From Heyndrickxia sp050281185 (lineage in GTDB: Bacteria; Bacillota; Bacilli; Bacillales; Bacillaceae_C): 64,000 nucleotides of DNA. Below the pieces are notes generated by a model. It searched no databases. It was not told where the DNA came from and saw only the letters and a program-made list of their open reading frames with translations. The position numbers and the translations under genes are program-made. Location: assembly GCF_050281185.1 (NCBI RefSeq), contig NZ_JBNNWS010000005.1:231116-295115 (forward strand), in the 5' to 3' direction. Positions 34,384-43,502 of this stretch are shown piece after piece; the stretch's first letter is position 1; each line of letters opens with the position of its first letter.

Positions 34384-35841
34384 CTATTTACTATAACGTA
34401 ACACCGGTTTACGTGCTGCTTGTGTTTCATCTAAACGTTTCACAACGGTTGTGTGTGGTGCTTCTTGAACAATTTCTGGGTTTTCTTCTGTTTCTTTAGC
34501 AATTTGAATCATTGCATCGATAAATGCGTCTAAAGTTTCTTTCGATTCTGTTTCTGTTGGTTCGATCATCATACATTCCTCTACATTTAACGGGAAGTAG
34601 ATAGTTGGTGGATGGTACCCGAAATCTAACAAGCGTTTAGCAATATCTAAAGTACGGACACCAAGTTTCTTTTGACGTTTTCCGCTTAATACAAATTCGT
34701 GCTTACAATGACGGTCATATGGTAAATCATAATATTCAGCTAATCTTCTCATCATATAGTTCGCATTTATTACCGCATTTTCCGTCACAGCTTTTAATCC
34801 ATCTGGTCCCATTGTCCGAATATATGTGTAAGCTCTAACATTAATGCCAAAATTACCATAGTAAGGCTTTACACGTCCAATAGACTGAGGACGATTATAA
34901 TCAAATACAAATTGATCATTTTCTTTCACAAGCACTGGTTTAGGAAGGAAAGGTATTAAATCTTTTTTCACACCAACCGGACCTGAACCTGGTCCACCCC
35001 CGCCATGAGGCCCTGTAAATGTTTTATGGAGATTTAAATGAACAACATCAAATCCCATATCGCCAGGACGTGCTTTTGATAAAACAGCGTTTAAGTTTGC
35101 TCCGTCATAATAAAGCTTTCCGCCGGCATCATGGACAATTTCAGCCATTTCTAAAATGTTTTCTTCGAATAAACCAAGAGTATTGGGGTTTGTTAACATT
35201 AAGGCTGCTGTATCAGAACCTACTAATCTTCTTAAATCATCTAAATCAACTAGACCATTTTCGTCTGATTTTACAGTAACTGTTTCTAAACCTGCAACAG
35301 TAGCAGAAGCAGGATTTGTGCCGTGTGCAGAATCAGGGACAATGACTTTTGTTCGGTTTACATCACCATTCGCTTCATGAAAAGCACGAATCATCATTAA
35401 ACCTGTCCATTCTCCATGTGCACCTGCTGCTGGTTGAAGGGTCACTTCATCCATCCCTGTGATTTCTATTAAATGCTGCTGCAAATCATACATTAATTCA
35501 AGTGCACCTTGTACAGTGCTTTCATCCTGAAGTGGATGAATATGAGCAAATCCCGGGAATCGAGCGACTGATTCATTAATTTTAGGATTGTATTTCATTG
35601 TACAAGAACCGAGAGGATAGAACCCTGAATCAACCCCATGATTTTTTTTCGATAATGCTGTATAGTGACGCATTATATCTAACTCGGAAACTTCAGGTAA
35701 TTGCGCCTGTTCTTCACGAACATATTCAGATGATAAATAATCATTAATATCAATTTCTGGAACATCAAGTTCAGGTAGACTATAACCAATTCTTCCTGGT
35801 TTCGTAATTTCAAAAATCAATGGTTGATCAACCTTATTCAT
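34384..35841 (-). CDS. gcvPB: Glycine dehydrogenase (decarboxylating), subunit 2
   Basis: 485 residues. PLP-binding Lys is in HLNLHKTFTGPHGGGGPG. Other family signatures: FYPLGSCTMKYNPK, AHGEWTGLMMIRAFHE and DSAHGTNPASA. With GcvPA it forms the P-protein that decarboxylates glycine and loads the lipoyl arm of GcvH (not in this window). Overlaps gcvPA by eight bases. Confidence 0.97.
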   Translation of the reverse strand: MNKVDQPLIFEITKPGRIGYSLPELDVPEIDINDYLSSEYVREEQAQLPEVSELDIMRHYTALSKKNHGVDSGFYPLGSCTMKYNPKINESVARFPGFAHIHPLQDESTVQGALELMYDLQQHLIEITGMDEVTLQPAAGAHGEWTGLMMIRAFHEANGDVNRTKVIVPDSAHGTNPASATVAGLETVTVKSDENGLVDLDDLRRLVGSDTAALMLTNPNTLGLFEENILEMAEIVHDAGGKLYYDGANLNAVLSKARPGDMGFDVVHLNLHKTFTGPHGGGGPGSGPVGVKKDLIPFLPKPVLVKENDQFVFDYNRPQSIGRVKPYYGNFGINVRAYTYIRTMGPDGLKAVTENAVINANYMMRRLAEYYDLPYDRHCKHEFVLSGKRQKKLGVRTLDIAKRLLDFGYHPPTIYFPLNVEECMMIEPTETESKETLDAFIDAMIQIAKETEENPEIVQEAPHTTVVKRLDETQAARKPVLRYSK

Positions 35842-37183
35842 GGCTATCCCTCAATTCTTTAATAAATTGATCGATTTCTTCTTTAGTTCGTAGTTCTGTA
35901 ACAGCTACAAGCATACAGTTTTCAAGCATCGGATAATCCCTGCTTAAGTCATATCCTCCGATAATCCCTTTATTTAATAATTGTTTATTGGCTTCTTTAA
36001 CTGGTTTGTTTAGTTTTACAACAAATTCATTAAAACTAACACCATCAAACAATACTTCGAATCCATTTTGCTCAAAGGCTTTTTTGGTATAATAAGCTTT
36101 TTGGATATTTTGTATAGCCATTTCTTTTACACCTTTTTTACCTAAAGCAGTCATCGCAACAGATGCAGCAAGAGCATTTAGCGCTTGGTTCGAGCAAATA
36201 TTAGATGTGGCTTTATCACGGCGGATATGCTGCTCACGTGCTTGAAGGGTTAAAACATATCCTCTTTTTCCATTTTCATCAACGGTTTCACCAACTAACC
36301 TGCCTGGAACTTTTCTCATCAGCTTATTTGTTACCGCAAAGTAACCGCAATGTGGTCCACCGAAGCTCTGAGGTATTCCAAAGACTTGAGCATCACCGAC
36401 TACGATATCAGCGCCAAATTTCCCAGGAGGTGTAATCGCTCCTAATGCTAAAGGATTACTGGAAACGACGAATAATCCTTTATACTGATGGGCAAGAGGC
36501 TCTATTTCCTTCAATGGCTCAATTCGCCCAAAGAAATTAGGATATTGAACGATTACAGCTGCTACATCATCATTAAGCTCTTTTTCTAACGCCTTTAAGT
36601 CTGTTACACCATTGTCATGCGGAATTTCAACTACATCAATGTATTGACCTTTTGCATACGTTTTTAATACTTCACGAGATTCCGGGTGAACTGTTTCTGA
36701 AACTAGAATTTTTTTACGACGTGTTTGACCACAGCTTAACATTGCAGCTTCAGCTAATGCGGTACCACCATCGTACATGGACGAGTTCGCAACATCCATT
36801 CCCGTAATTTCACAAATCATCGTTTGGAATTCAAAAATTGCCTGTAGTTCCCCTTGTGAAATTTCCGGCTGATAAGGTGTATAAGCTGTATAAAATTCTG
36901 ATCGTGAAATAACATGATCAACAATAGTAGGAATATAGTGATCGTATACACCTGCTCCTAGAAATGATACATTTTGCTTCAAATCAAAATTCTTTGCAGC
37001 CATGTGGCTTAGTTCCTTTAACAGGGATGTCTCAGGTTTAGCTTGTTTTATATTGTATAAGCCATTAAAACGTACTTTTTCTGGAATATCACTAAACAGA
37101 TCATCTACTGAAGAAACACCGATTGTCTTTAGCATTTCCTCTCTGTCTTGCTCTGTCATCGGCAAATAACGATGAATTGTCAT
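35834..37183 (-). CDS. gcvPA: Glycine dehydrogenase (decarboxylating), subunit 1
   Basis: 449 residues from ATG at 37183 (MTIHRYLPMTEQDREEML), with GGGAGAG upstream; an in-frame ATG five codons earlier lies in the RBS. Signatures: FLGAGVYDHYIPTIVDHV, YTPYQPEISQGELQAIFEFQ and RRDKATSNICSNQALNALAA. Pairs with GcvPB. Confidence 0.97.
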   Translation of the reverse strand: MTIHRYLPMTEQDREEMLKTIGVSSVDDLFSDIPEKVRFNGLYNIKQAKPETSLLKELSHMAAKNFDLKQNVSFLGAGVYDHYIPTIVDHVISRSEFYTAYTPYQPEISQGELQAIFEFQTMICEITGMDVANSSMYDGGTALAEAAMLSCGQTRRKKILVSETVHPESREVLKTYAKGQYIDVVEIPHDNGVTDLKALEKELNDDVAAVIVQYPNFFGRIEPLKEIEPLAHQYKGLFVVSSNPLALGAITPPGKFGADIVVGDAQVFGIPQSFGGPHCGYFAVTNKLMRKVPGRLVGETVDENGKRGYVLTLQAREQHIRRDKATSNICSNQALNALAASVAMTALGKKGVKEMAIQNIQKAYYTKKAFEQNGFEVLFDGVSFNEFVVKLNKPVKEANKQLLNKGIIGGYDLSRDYPMLENCMLVAVTELRTKEEIDQFIKELRDSHE

Positions 37184-37199
37184 ATTACTCTCTCCCATC

Positions 37200-38306
37200 C
37201 TATTTTTTAGGTCGTTTATAAAATGGTGTTGATATTACTTTTGCTTTTAATCGTTTATTACGAATCTCGATTTCGACTTGTTGATCTAATTCAGCAAATT
37301 GAATATCCACAATCCCTAAACCAATATTTTTCTTTAATGTAGGAGACTGCGTTCCAGTTGTAATTAGACCAATTTCATCATTTCCTGATAAAATTTTATA
37401 GCCATGACGAGGAATACCGCGATCAATCATCTCGATTCCTACAAGTTTTCTAGAAAGACCATTTTCTTTTTGTTCTTTTAATACTTGTTTTCCAATAAAA
37501 TCAGCTTCTTTAGTCGTTTTAACAGCAAAACCTATTCCTGCCTCAAGCGGGCTAATATCCGCTGTTAATTCTTGACCGTATAATGGGAGTGTTGCTTCAA
37601 AACGAAGTGTGTCTCTTGCACCAAGTCCGCACGGAAGAATCCCTTCTTCTTTTCCAGCAGTAAGTATTTCATTCCATAAAGAGACAGTATCTTCCGCCTT
37701 ACAATAGATTTCGAAACCATCTTCCCCTGTATATCCTGTTCTAGAAATAAGCACATCTTTACCATTTAAATTTACATGTGCATCAAATTTAAAAAATTTA
37801 ATATCATCTAAGTTTTTATCTTTAGAAAGCTTTTGTAAAATATTTTCTGCAAGAGGGCCTTGAAGTGCCAGCTGTCCGATATGATCCGAAATATTCTCCA
37901 CGCCTACTTCTCCTTCAAGATGCTCATTAAGCCATGAAAAATCTTTTTCAATATTGCTAGCATTAACAACAAGTAGATAATCATCATCAGCATACTTATA
38001 AACTAATAGATCATCTATGGTACCTCCGTTTGGATAACACATTGCAGTGTACTGTGCACCACCGTTTTGTACCTTTGAAATATCATTTGTCATCATTTTC
38101 TGTAAATAGGAGGTACTATCTTTCCCTTTTACCGTTATTTCTCCCATATGAGAAACATCAAATAATCCAGCTCTTGTTCGAACTGCCTCATGTTCCTCTT
38201 TGATACTAGAAAATTGAACTGGTAAGTCCCATCCACCAAAATCAATTGTCTTTCCACCATATTCTTTATAAATTTCATATAATGGCGTTCTTTTTAACTC
38301 TGACAT
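37200..38306 (-). CDS. gcvT: Aminomethyltransferase (glycine cleavage T-protein)
   Basis: 368 residues from ATG at 38306 (MSELKRTPLYEIYKEYGGK), behind AGGGGG; the frame is open 13 codons further back, inside the leader. Moves the methylene group from the lipoyl arm to THF. Signatures: FDVSHMGEITVKG, SRTGYTGEDGFEIYC and GLGARDTLRFEATLPLYGQEL. First gene of gcvT-gcvPA-gcvPB, controlled by the glycine riboswitch upstream. Confidence 0.97.
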   Translation of the reverse strand: MSELKRTPLYEIYKEYGGKTIDFGGWDLPVQFSSIKEEHEAVRTRAGLFDVSHMGEITVKGKDSTSYLQKMMTNDISKVQNGGAQYTAMCYPNGGTIDDLLVYKYADDDYLLVVNASNIEKDFSWLNEHLEGEVGVENISDHIGQLALQGPLAENILQKLSKDKNLDDIKFFKFDAHVNLNGKDVLISRTGYTGEDGFEIYCKAEDTVSLWNEILTAGKEEGILPCGLGARDTLRFEATLPLYGQELTADISPLEAGIGFAVKTTKEADFIGKQVLKEQKENGLSRKLVGIEMIDRGIPRHGYKILSGNDEIGLITTGTQSPTLKKNIGLGIVDIQFAELDQQVEIEIRNKRLKAKVISTPFYKRPKK

Positions 38307-38377
38307 TGATATCCCCCTATCGAAAATTGTTATTATTACTTTCATCCACTTTCAATACATTCGAAAAATTTGGACAT

Positions 38378-38600
38378 AAAAAAAGACAGAGTGAACCAAT
38401 TTTGAATGTGGTCTCTGTCCTGGCACCTGAAAGTTTACCTTAAACACTCGTTATAAGGTTTTCCCCTTGGGTGGCTTCCTAGAAGAAGCACTCTCCAGAG
38501 CTGCGTCAAACAAGAGTCTTTTTGCCTGAGAGATTCATAACTAAACATTACTTGCTCCTTCGGCGCCGCATTTAAGCAGTCTCTCCCCCTGTAATCATCC
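38378..38600 (-). promoter_or_regulatory. Tandem glycine riboswitch with terminator, ahead of gcvT
   Basis: Two aptamers in a row on the minus strand. Aptamer 1 (about 38592-38520): GGGGAGAGACTGC, GCCGAAGGAGCAAG and ATCTCTCAGGCAAAA. Aptamer 2 (about 38519-38413): TCTGGAGAGTGC, CCAAGGGGAAAACC and CTTTCAGGTGCCAGGACAGAG. The last arm also starts a terminator: GACAGAG (38419-38413) with CTCTGTC (38391-38385) and seven T. Glycine binding should favour read-through into the glycine cleavage genes. Confidence 0.93.
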
Positions 38601-38889
38601 GCCTATATTTAATTTAAAAATGGATATACTAACATAATAAGATTCAGGAAATCCTGTAAAAAGTATTACCAAGCTATCTACATCCTACCATTATTCGTCT
38701 TTTTCAGCAATCGTTTTATTAGCAATTTTCGCAGAAAAAATACTCGTTTTGTAAAACGATATGACATTGTAAGGGTATTCAACCTATTTTAAATATCTAT
38801 ATACGAACATTGATTCATTTTAAATAATTATCGTTCGTATAAAAACTGTGTTTGTCAGTATAGTTCCAAGACATTTAAGGAGTGGTATG
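38601..38889. other. Divergent promoter region between gcvT leader and yqhH
   Basis: A/T-rich, no gene. AACGATAATTATTTAAAA-like inverted stretches (ATATACGAAC at 38798 and ATCGTTCGTAT at 38830) form a loose inverted repeat ahead of yqhH. No recognised operator. Confidence 0.35.
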
Positions 38890-40590
38890 ATGTCAATAAA
38901 AATTAATTTTGATCACTCTTGGGGAGAGGGGCTAAATGAAAGATTTCATATGGATGGTCCGTGGGGAAATTTGCAGCTTTATCGATTAGCTATTGAAATG
39001 GAAAAGCATCAAATTATTCCAGAATTCGAGGGTTTACAAGGGCCGAAGCACTTAGCTAATTTAAAGCCCCTACCACATCAATTAGAAGTGGCGAGACAGG
39101 TTGTAGAAAATATGAATGGAAAAGCTATTTTAGCGGATGAGGTCGGTCTAGGGAAAACCATTGAAGCCGGATTAATATTAAAAGAATATATGATTAGGCG
39201 TCTCGTAAAAAAAGTGTTAATTCTCGTCCCAGCTTCATTAGTATCTCAATGGGCATTTGAATTGAATACTAAATTTCATATTCCTGCAGTAGCCCAAAAA
39301 AAGAGTTATGTTTGGGATCAATTCGATTGTGTCATCTCTTCTCTAGATACGGCCAAAAGAAGCCCACATCGTGAAAAAATTTATGAACAAAATTATGATT
39401 TAGTTATCATCGATGAAGCACATAAACTGAAAAATCATAAAACCAAAAACTATGAATTTGTACAAAATTTAAAGAAAAAGTTTTGTCTTCTGTTAACTGC
39501 TACACCAATACAAAACCGTATTGATGAAATTTTCCATCTTGTTTCACTTTTGAAACCAGGACATCTAGGAAATCAAACCGGTTTTTTAGAAAAATATAAA
39601 AGCGGTGATCGGACGACGAAGGATGATCAAAGGTTACGTGAGCTCGTTAATAAAGTAATGATTCGCAATCGAAGAACTGATACTGGGATAGAATGGACGA
39701 AACGCCATGTAAAAACGATACTAATTGATTTTAGTAAAGAAGAAAGAGATTTATATGATTCAATCCAAATTTTTAAAAATAATCTTCTTACAAGCAGCGG
39801 CTTCTCGATAATGACATTGCAACGTGAAGCATGCAGCAGCAGGGAATCTGTATACTATACATTAAAAAACATGTTAAAAAAACAAGAAAACCCTTCGTCA
39901 ATTTTTGAGGAAAACATTCATTTTCTTATTAAGAAAATTGAATCAGTGAAAGAAAATTCAAAAGCAGAAAAAGCATTAGAACTAATTAAGAAAATTAATG
40001 ACAAAGTTATTATTTTCACAGAGTACCGTGCCACTCAGGTCTACTTACAATGGTTTTTGAAGCAGCATGGAATCACTTCTGTTCCCTTCCGTGGGGGCTT
40101 TAAGCGTGGAAAAAAAGATTGGATGCGTGAATTGTTTCAAAAACATGCACAAGTACTAATTGCTACGGAAGCCGGAGGTGAGGGAATTAATCTTCAATTT
40201 TGTCATCATATGATTAATTTTGACTTACCATGGAATCCTATGAGATTAGAACAACGTATTGGACGTGTTCATCGTCTTGGGCAGCAAGAAGATGTTCATA
40301 TCTACAATTTCGCTACAAAAAATACAGTGGAGGATCATATTTTAAAACTTTTGTATGAGAAGATACATTTATTTGAAAGGGTGATTGGTGAGCTAGATGA
40401 TATATTAACACGTTTGGAGTTTGGAAAATTAGAAGATCATTTGCTAGATATTTTCCAAAACTCACGGTCAGAAGGTGAAATGAAAATAAAAATGGAGAAT
40501 TTAACTGAGATGATTCATTTTGCCGAAAACATTCGAGAAAAAGAAGGAGAAGAGGTCAATGCAGCAGCAAGAAATACATCAATATCTTAA
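38890..40590 (+). CDS. yqhH: SNF2-type DEAD/DEAH helicase YqhH
   Basis: 566 residues from the second ATG of ATGATG (seven bases after AAGGAG). Swi2/Snf2 ATPase: LPHQLEVARQVVENM (Q-like motif), Walker A ADEVGLGKTIEAGL, DEAH box IIDEAHKLKNHKT, motif III LLTATPIQN and C-terminal motif VI QRIGRVHRLGQQEDV. RapA/HepA-like translocase; in B. subtilis it has no firm role. Overlaps yqhG by 32 bases, so the two are coupled. Confidence 0.9.
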   Translation: MSIKINFDHSWGEGLNERFHMDGPWGNLQLYRLAIEMEKHQIIPEFEGLQGPKHLANLKPLPHQLEVARQVVENMNGKAILADEVGLGKTIEAGLILKEYMIRRLVKKVLILVPASLVSQWAFELNTKFHIPAVAQKKSYVWDQFDCVISSLDTAKRSPHREKIYEQNYDLVIIDEAHKLKNHKTKNYEFVQNLKKKFCLLLTATPIQNRIDEIFHLVSLLKPGHLGNQTGFLEKYKSGDRTTKDDQRLRELVNKVMIRNRRTDTGIEWTKRHVKTILIDFSKEERDLYDSIQIFKNNLLTSSGFSIMTLQREACSSRESVYYTLKNMLKKQENPSSIFEENIHFLIKKIESVKENSKAEKALELIKKINDKVIIFTEYRATQVYLQWFLKQHGITSVPFRGGFKRGKKDWMRELFQKHAQVLIATEAGGEGINLQFCHHMINFDLPWNPMRLEQRIGRVHRLGQQEDVHIYNFATKNTVEDHILKLLYEKIHLFERVIGELDDILTRLEFGKLEDHLLDIFQNSRSEGEMKIKMENLTEMIHFAENIREKEGEEVNAAARNTSIS

Positions 40591-41350
40591 TGATTTTTTT
40601 CAAGCGAATAATTGTGAACTCGCCGAAAACGAAGATGGATATATGACTGTTCAATTAACAATAGAGCTTGACAAGGAATTAATGAACCGCCCCTTTTATT
40701 GGCACTATTTAGAAAAAACTGGCGGTGTTCCAAATCCAATGAAACTAACAATGATTACAAATCAGGAAAAAACTCCGGACAATATAAAAGGAGAATTCAT
40801 ACATTTCGGTTCTCCACGTCTCCATCAAATTTTTCAATTAACAAAAAAATTTTCCAGTTATATTCGCTTATATGAAATTCCTATTACCAGCAATCAAACT
40901 CCTTTATATCCTTGGTTAGAACTAAATATTAAAATTTCTTATCAAAGCGATCGAAAAAAAGACATTTTTCGATCCTTTGGATTAAATTTGATTAATGGTG
41001 CATTAATTGAAAATTTCATCGAGATTACTGGTCAGCGGAACTTAACACCGAAAATTCCTGATTTATGTTTTACATTATCTCCTATTATAATGCCCAAAAG
41101 CGGTATAGCCAGAATTGAAACATATTTAAGGCAAGAAATTATGAAGGAAAACCATTCCTGGGCAGAGGAAGCAAGAGAGCGTTGGAATGAAGATTTAGTG
41201 CTTTTAGATCATTTTTATGAAGATCTCGAAGAAAAACCCGAGGCTTATTTAATTGAAAAAGAAGCATTAAAAGACCAATATGAACCCGTTATTATGATTG
41301 AAATAATAAACGGAGGGCTATTTTATTTAATAGATAATCAAATTCAATAA
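40559..41350 (+). CDS. yqhG: YqhG family protein
   Basis: 263 residues from ATG at 40559 (MQQQEIHQYLNDFFQANN), nine bases after GAAGGAG. No membrane helix or catalytic motif. Conserved YqhG family of unknown function, always paired with yqhH; it may be the helicase's partner. The extended overlap with yqhH suggests translational coupling. Confidence 0.85.
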   Translation: MQQQEIHQYLNDFFQANNCELAENEDGYMTVQLTIELDKELMNRPFYWHYLEKTGGVPNPMKLTMITNQEKTPDNIKGEFIHFGSPRLHQIFQLTKKFSSYIRLYEIPITSNQTPLYPWLELNIKISYQSDRKKDIFRSFGLNLINGALIENFIEITGQRNLTPKIPDLCFTLSPIIMPKSGIARIETYLRQEIMKENHSWAEEARERWNEDLVLLDHFYEDLEEKPEAYLIEKEALKDQYEPVIMIEIINGGLFYLIDNQIQ

Positions 41351-41635
41351 TTTGATACAGTAATCTTGTTTCTAATAAAAGGCTGTTTTCGTAAAGTTTG
41401 TTGCTTTTTTAGTGATATTTTATTAACAATCTGAGTTGATTGTAGCGGAGGGCACTTGACTCCTGTGGGAAAAAGAGGGAAGTAGGAGACCCCACAGGCG
41501 GTAACGCCGAGGAGGCTCCCATCCCTCCCCGCGGAAAGCAAGTGTCTGGAGCGGAAATCAACGGACTAAGTTTATAGGCTAAAAACAACAATTTATACGA
41601 AAAGAGCCTAATAAAAAGACCTGAATAAAAGACCT
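41351..41635. repeat. Intergenic region with REP-like element F (41435-41561)
   Basis: Bounded by GTTGATT at 41435 and AATCAAC at 41561. In between are TAGCGGAGGGCAC, CTCCTGTGGG/CCCACAGG, GGCGGTAACGCC, GAGGAGGCTCCC and CCGCGGAAAGCAAGTG. It folds into several hairpins and belongs to a repeat type widespread in Bacillus intergenic DNA. GC-rich against its neighbours. In B. subtilis this place holds sinI-sinR-tasA-sipW-tapA, none of which is present. Short open frames here are not credible genes. Confidence 0.75.
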
Positions 41636-41663
41636 AAAGAAAAAGGAGAGCGAATCACTCTCC
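41636..41663 (-). terminator. yqzE terminator
   Basis: Minus strand stem GGAGAG/CTCTCC followed by TTTTTCTTT, touching the yqzE stop. Confidence 0.8.
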
Positions 41664-41839
41664 TATTTCCGTTTAAATACCATTAATATTGAATACGGAA
41701 GAACACCGAACCATCGATATAGAAAAGGATCTTTCCCTTCCTTTTTTTGAATTCTTATCTGTTTTCTAGCTGATTTTGGTATATCAAAATGCTTCACAAA
41801 GGTTTGTGTAATGAATTTAACATAATCATTTGTAGACAT
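41663..41839 (-). CDS. yqzE: YqzE family small protein
   Basis: 58 residues: MSTNDYVKFITQTFVKHF, then a basic stretch (SARKQIRIQKKEGKD) and RWFGVLPYSILMVFKRK with a short hydrophobic helix. It matches YqzE in length, the TNDYVK start and the RWFGV-P end. Located just downstream of comGG as in B. subtilis. AAAGGTGGTG lies about ten bases before the ATG. Unknown function. Confidence 0.87.
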   Translation of the reverse strand: MSTNDYVKFITQTFVKHFDIPKSARKQIRIQKKEGKDPFLYRWFGVLPYSILMVFKRK

Positions 41840-41942
41840 AATTTTAGTACACCACCTTTATTATTTAATTCTGACCAAAATCAATTCAATTTATTCATTA
41901 TTTTATATGCTTTTATCAAACCAAATATTTTTTACTTTTAAA

Positions 41943-42335
41943 TTATCTTTCTATCCACTTTACTATTCGATTATTTTTAGAGCTGTAAAGTAGTTCACTT
42001 TGAATGGCTCGGTTATTTTCCATTGATGAATCTAAAATAATCGTATAAGTATCAACTCCCTTCTTCTGTATGGTAAAGTTTACTTCGCCTTTATTAAAAA
42101 ATAATGTTCCTTTATTCATAAAATCTTCCGATTGAATTTTATTCATTAATGATTTTACTGCCATTGCATTCATACTATTGACTAAATAATATTCTTCGGT
42201 TTCTTTCAAATATCTTTTTTCAGATAAATAAATCTCCATAGATGCTGTTATTACATAAAAAGTAATGAGTACCATTACTAAAGTTAAAGGGAAAACATAT
42301 CCTTTTTGATTGTTCATACTACTAGTCCCTTTCAT
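41943..42335 (-). CDS. comGG: Competence pilus protein ComGG
   Basis: 130 residues with one hydrophobic helix near the N-terminus (KGYVFPLTLVMVLITFYVITAS) and no GFTL-type cleavage site, as usual for ComGG. Last gene of comG, overlaps comGF by four bases. Required in B. subtilis for the transformation pseudopilus. Divergent sequence, assigned mainly by position. Confidence 0.8.
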   Translation of the reverse strand: MKGTSSMNNQKGYVFPLTLVMVLITFYVITASMEIYLSEKRYLKETEEYYLVNSMNAMAVKSLMNKIQSEDFMNKGTLFFNKGEVNFTIQKKGVDTYTIILDSSMENNRAIQSELLYSSKNNRIVKWIER

Positions 42336-42793
42336 GCTTGCTTTTCAGTTGAAGGTGGAATATGGTGTGCTTCCTTCTGATGATTAGTTAGAAATTGAAC
42401 ATGAAAAACAATCTGATTTTGATCACCTGTAATTGATATAGCTTTTACCCTTTGTAAAACAACTTCATGACCCATTTCATTCACTCTTCTACGTATTAAA
42501 TTTCCATACTGTTCATACATCACTTTTTCATCATTAACATCTAGATAAAGCTTATTATCTGTCACTTTCCATTTATCACTTATTCTCAATTCTTTTCTAA
42601 GTTGTATAACAAACAGATTCCATTCATAATCTTCTTCTGTTGATAATGAATGGTTTATTTGTTCAAATACTTTTATAAAAAGAGGAAAAAAAGAAAGAAT
42701 CATAGAAATAAGAAGTAATGAAAGAATGCATTCTACTAAGGTGAACCCCCTCTGGCTGAGATTCCTCCATAATACATATTTGTTTCTCTTCAT
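42332..42793 (-). CDS. comGF: Competence pilus protein ComGF
   Basis: 153 residues. Type IV prepilin leader RGFTLVECILSLLLISMIL. Body matches ComGF near GNLIRRRVNEMGHEVVLQRV. Its ATG at 42793 lies 131 bases inside comGE, far more overlap than usual, and GGAAGG is 12 bases away, so translation may be coupled to comGE. Confidence 0.88.
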   Translation of the reverse strand: MKRNKYVLWRNLSQRGFTLVECILSLLLISMILSFFPLFIKVFEQINHSLSTEEDYEWNLFVIQLRKELRISDKWKVTDNKLYLDVNDEKVMYEQYGNLIRRRVNEMGHEVVLQRVKAISITGDQNQIVFHVQFLTNHQKEAHHIPPSTEKQA

Positions 42794-43070
42794 AATTCAC
42801 ACAAGCCTTCCATATAATGTTATTTACTTTTTGTAATGTTATCAAATACTGGATTCCATCAATCGTAATTATTTCTTCTGTTGAAATATTCCCCCAAAAA
42901 TTTTCTTCCACTTTTTCATACAAAAGCATTGAAGCAGTCAAGTCTTGTTTTTCACCTACCTGCTTTTGTAATATTAAAAACATAAAAGGGAAAAATATAG
43001 TCGCTATCATTATGATTCCACTAAGCGAAACCAATCCCTCGACAAGTGTGAATCCTTTGCTATTGCTCAA
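42663..43070 (-). CDS. comGE: Competence pilus protein ComGE, C-terminally extended
   Basis: 135 residues from TTG at 43070, with GGAAGG seven bases upstream. Prepilin leader SKGFTLVEGLVSLSGIIMI. The part up to about ICIMEES (residue 101) resembles ComGE; the last 34 residues come from the out-of-frame start of comGF and end in FYDSFFFSSFYKSI. B. subtilis ComGE has about 115 residues. The extension probably reflects a lost stop codon. Confidence 0.82.
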   Translation of the reverse strand: MSNSKGFTLVEGLVSLSGIIMIATIFFPFMFLILQKQVGEKQDLTASMLLYEKVEENFWGNISTEEIITIDGIQYLITLQKVNNIIWKACVNYEEKQICIMEESQPEGVHLSRMHSFITSYFYDSFFFSSFYKSI

Positions 43071-43500
43071 TTCGAAACCTTCCCCTTCCGATATTAAAAA
43101 CTAATTTGATATCTTTTTGGTTCCATTTAAACTTGAGGGTACCAAACTTGCTAATATTCCCATCAGGTAAAATCATGTAGGAGGTAAAAGTACCCCCATT
43201 TAACATCTCTATTGAGACAGGCAGCTTTCTGTCAAATAATGTTTTATTATTATTTTTTGAAACAGCTAAATACTGATTATAATACGGATAGAATTGAACG
43301 AGAACAGATTCATGTCGATTCATTGCATAGGATTGAGCATAATAAAGATCACTCTCCAGCTGAGTTATGAAGTTGTTTCTTTCAATTGAAGCTGATAATT
43401 TCTTTACACTAATAGATCCTATAAACATAAAAACAGATATAACAAGTAAAACAACTAAAGATTCCACCAATGTAAAGCCCCTATTACTTTTTATGAGCAT
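43060..43500 (-). CDS. comGD: Competence pilus protein ComGD
   Basis: 146 residues. Prepilin leader NRGFTLVESLVVLLVISVF and a GspH-like minor pseudopilin body ending IGRGRFRIEQ. The end overlaps comGE by 11 bases, and the RBS of comGE lies in the last codons. Confidence 0.9.
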   Translation of the reverse strand: MLIKSNRGFTLVESLVVLLVISVFMFIGSISVKKLSASIERNNFITQLESDLYYAQSYAMNRHESVLVQFYPYYNQYLAVSKNNNKTLFDRKLPVSIEMLNGGTFTSYMILPDGNISKFGTLKFKWNQKDIKLVFNIGRGRFRIEQ

Positions 43501-43502
43501 TT

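Noticed and set aside
41344..41591. Two overlapping frames of 60-65 codons after yqhG
   Set aside because: They translate repeat element F and have no RBS; they are artefacts of a GC-rich hairpin cluster.
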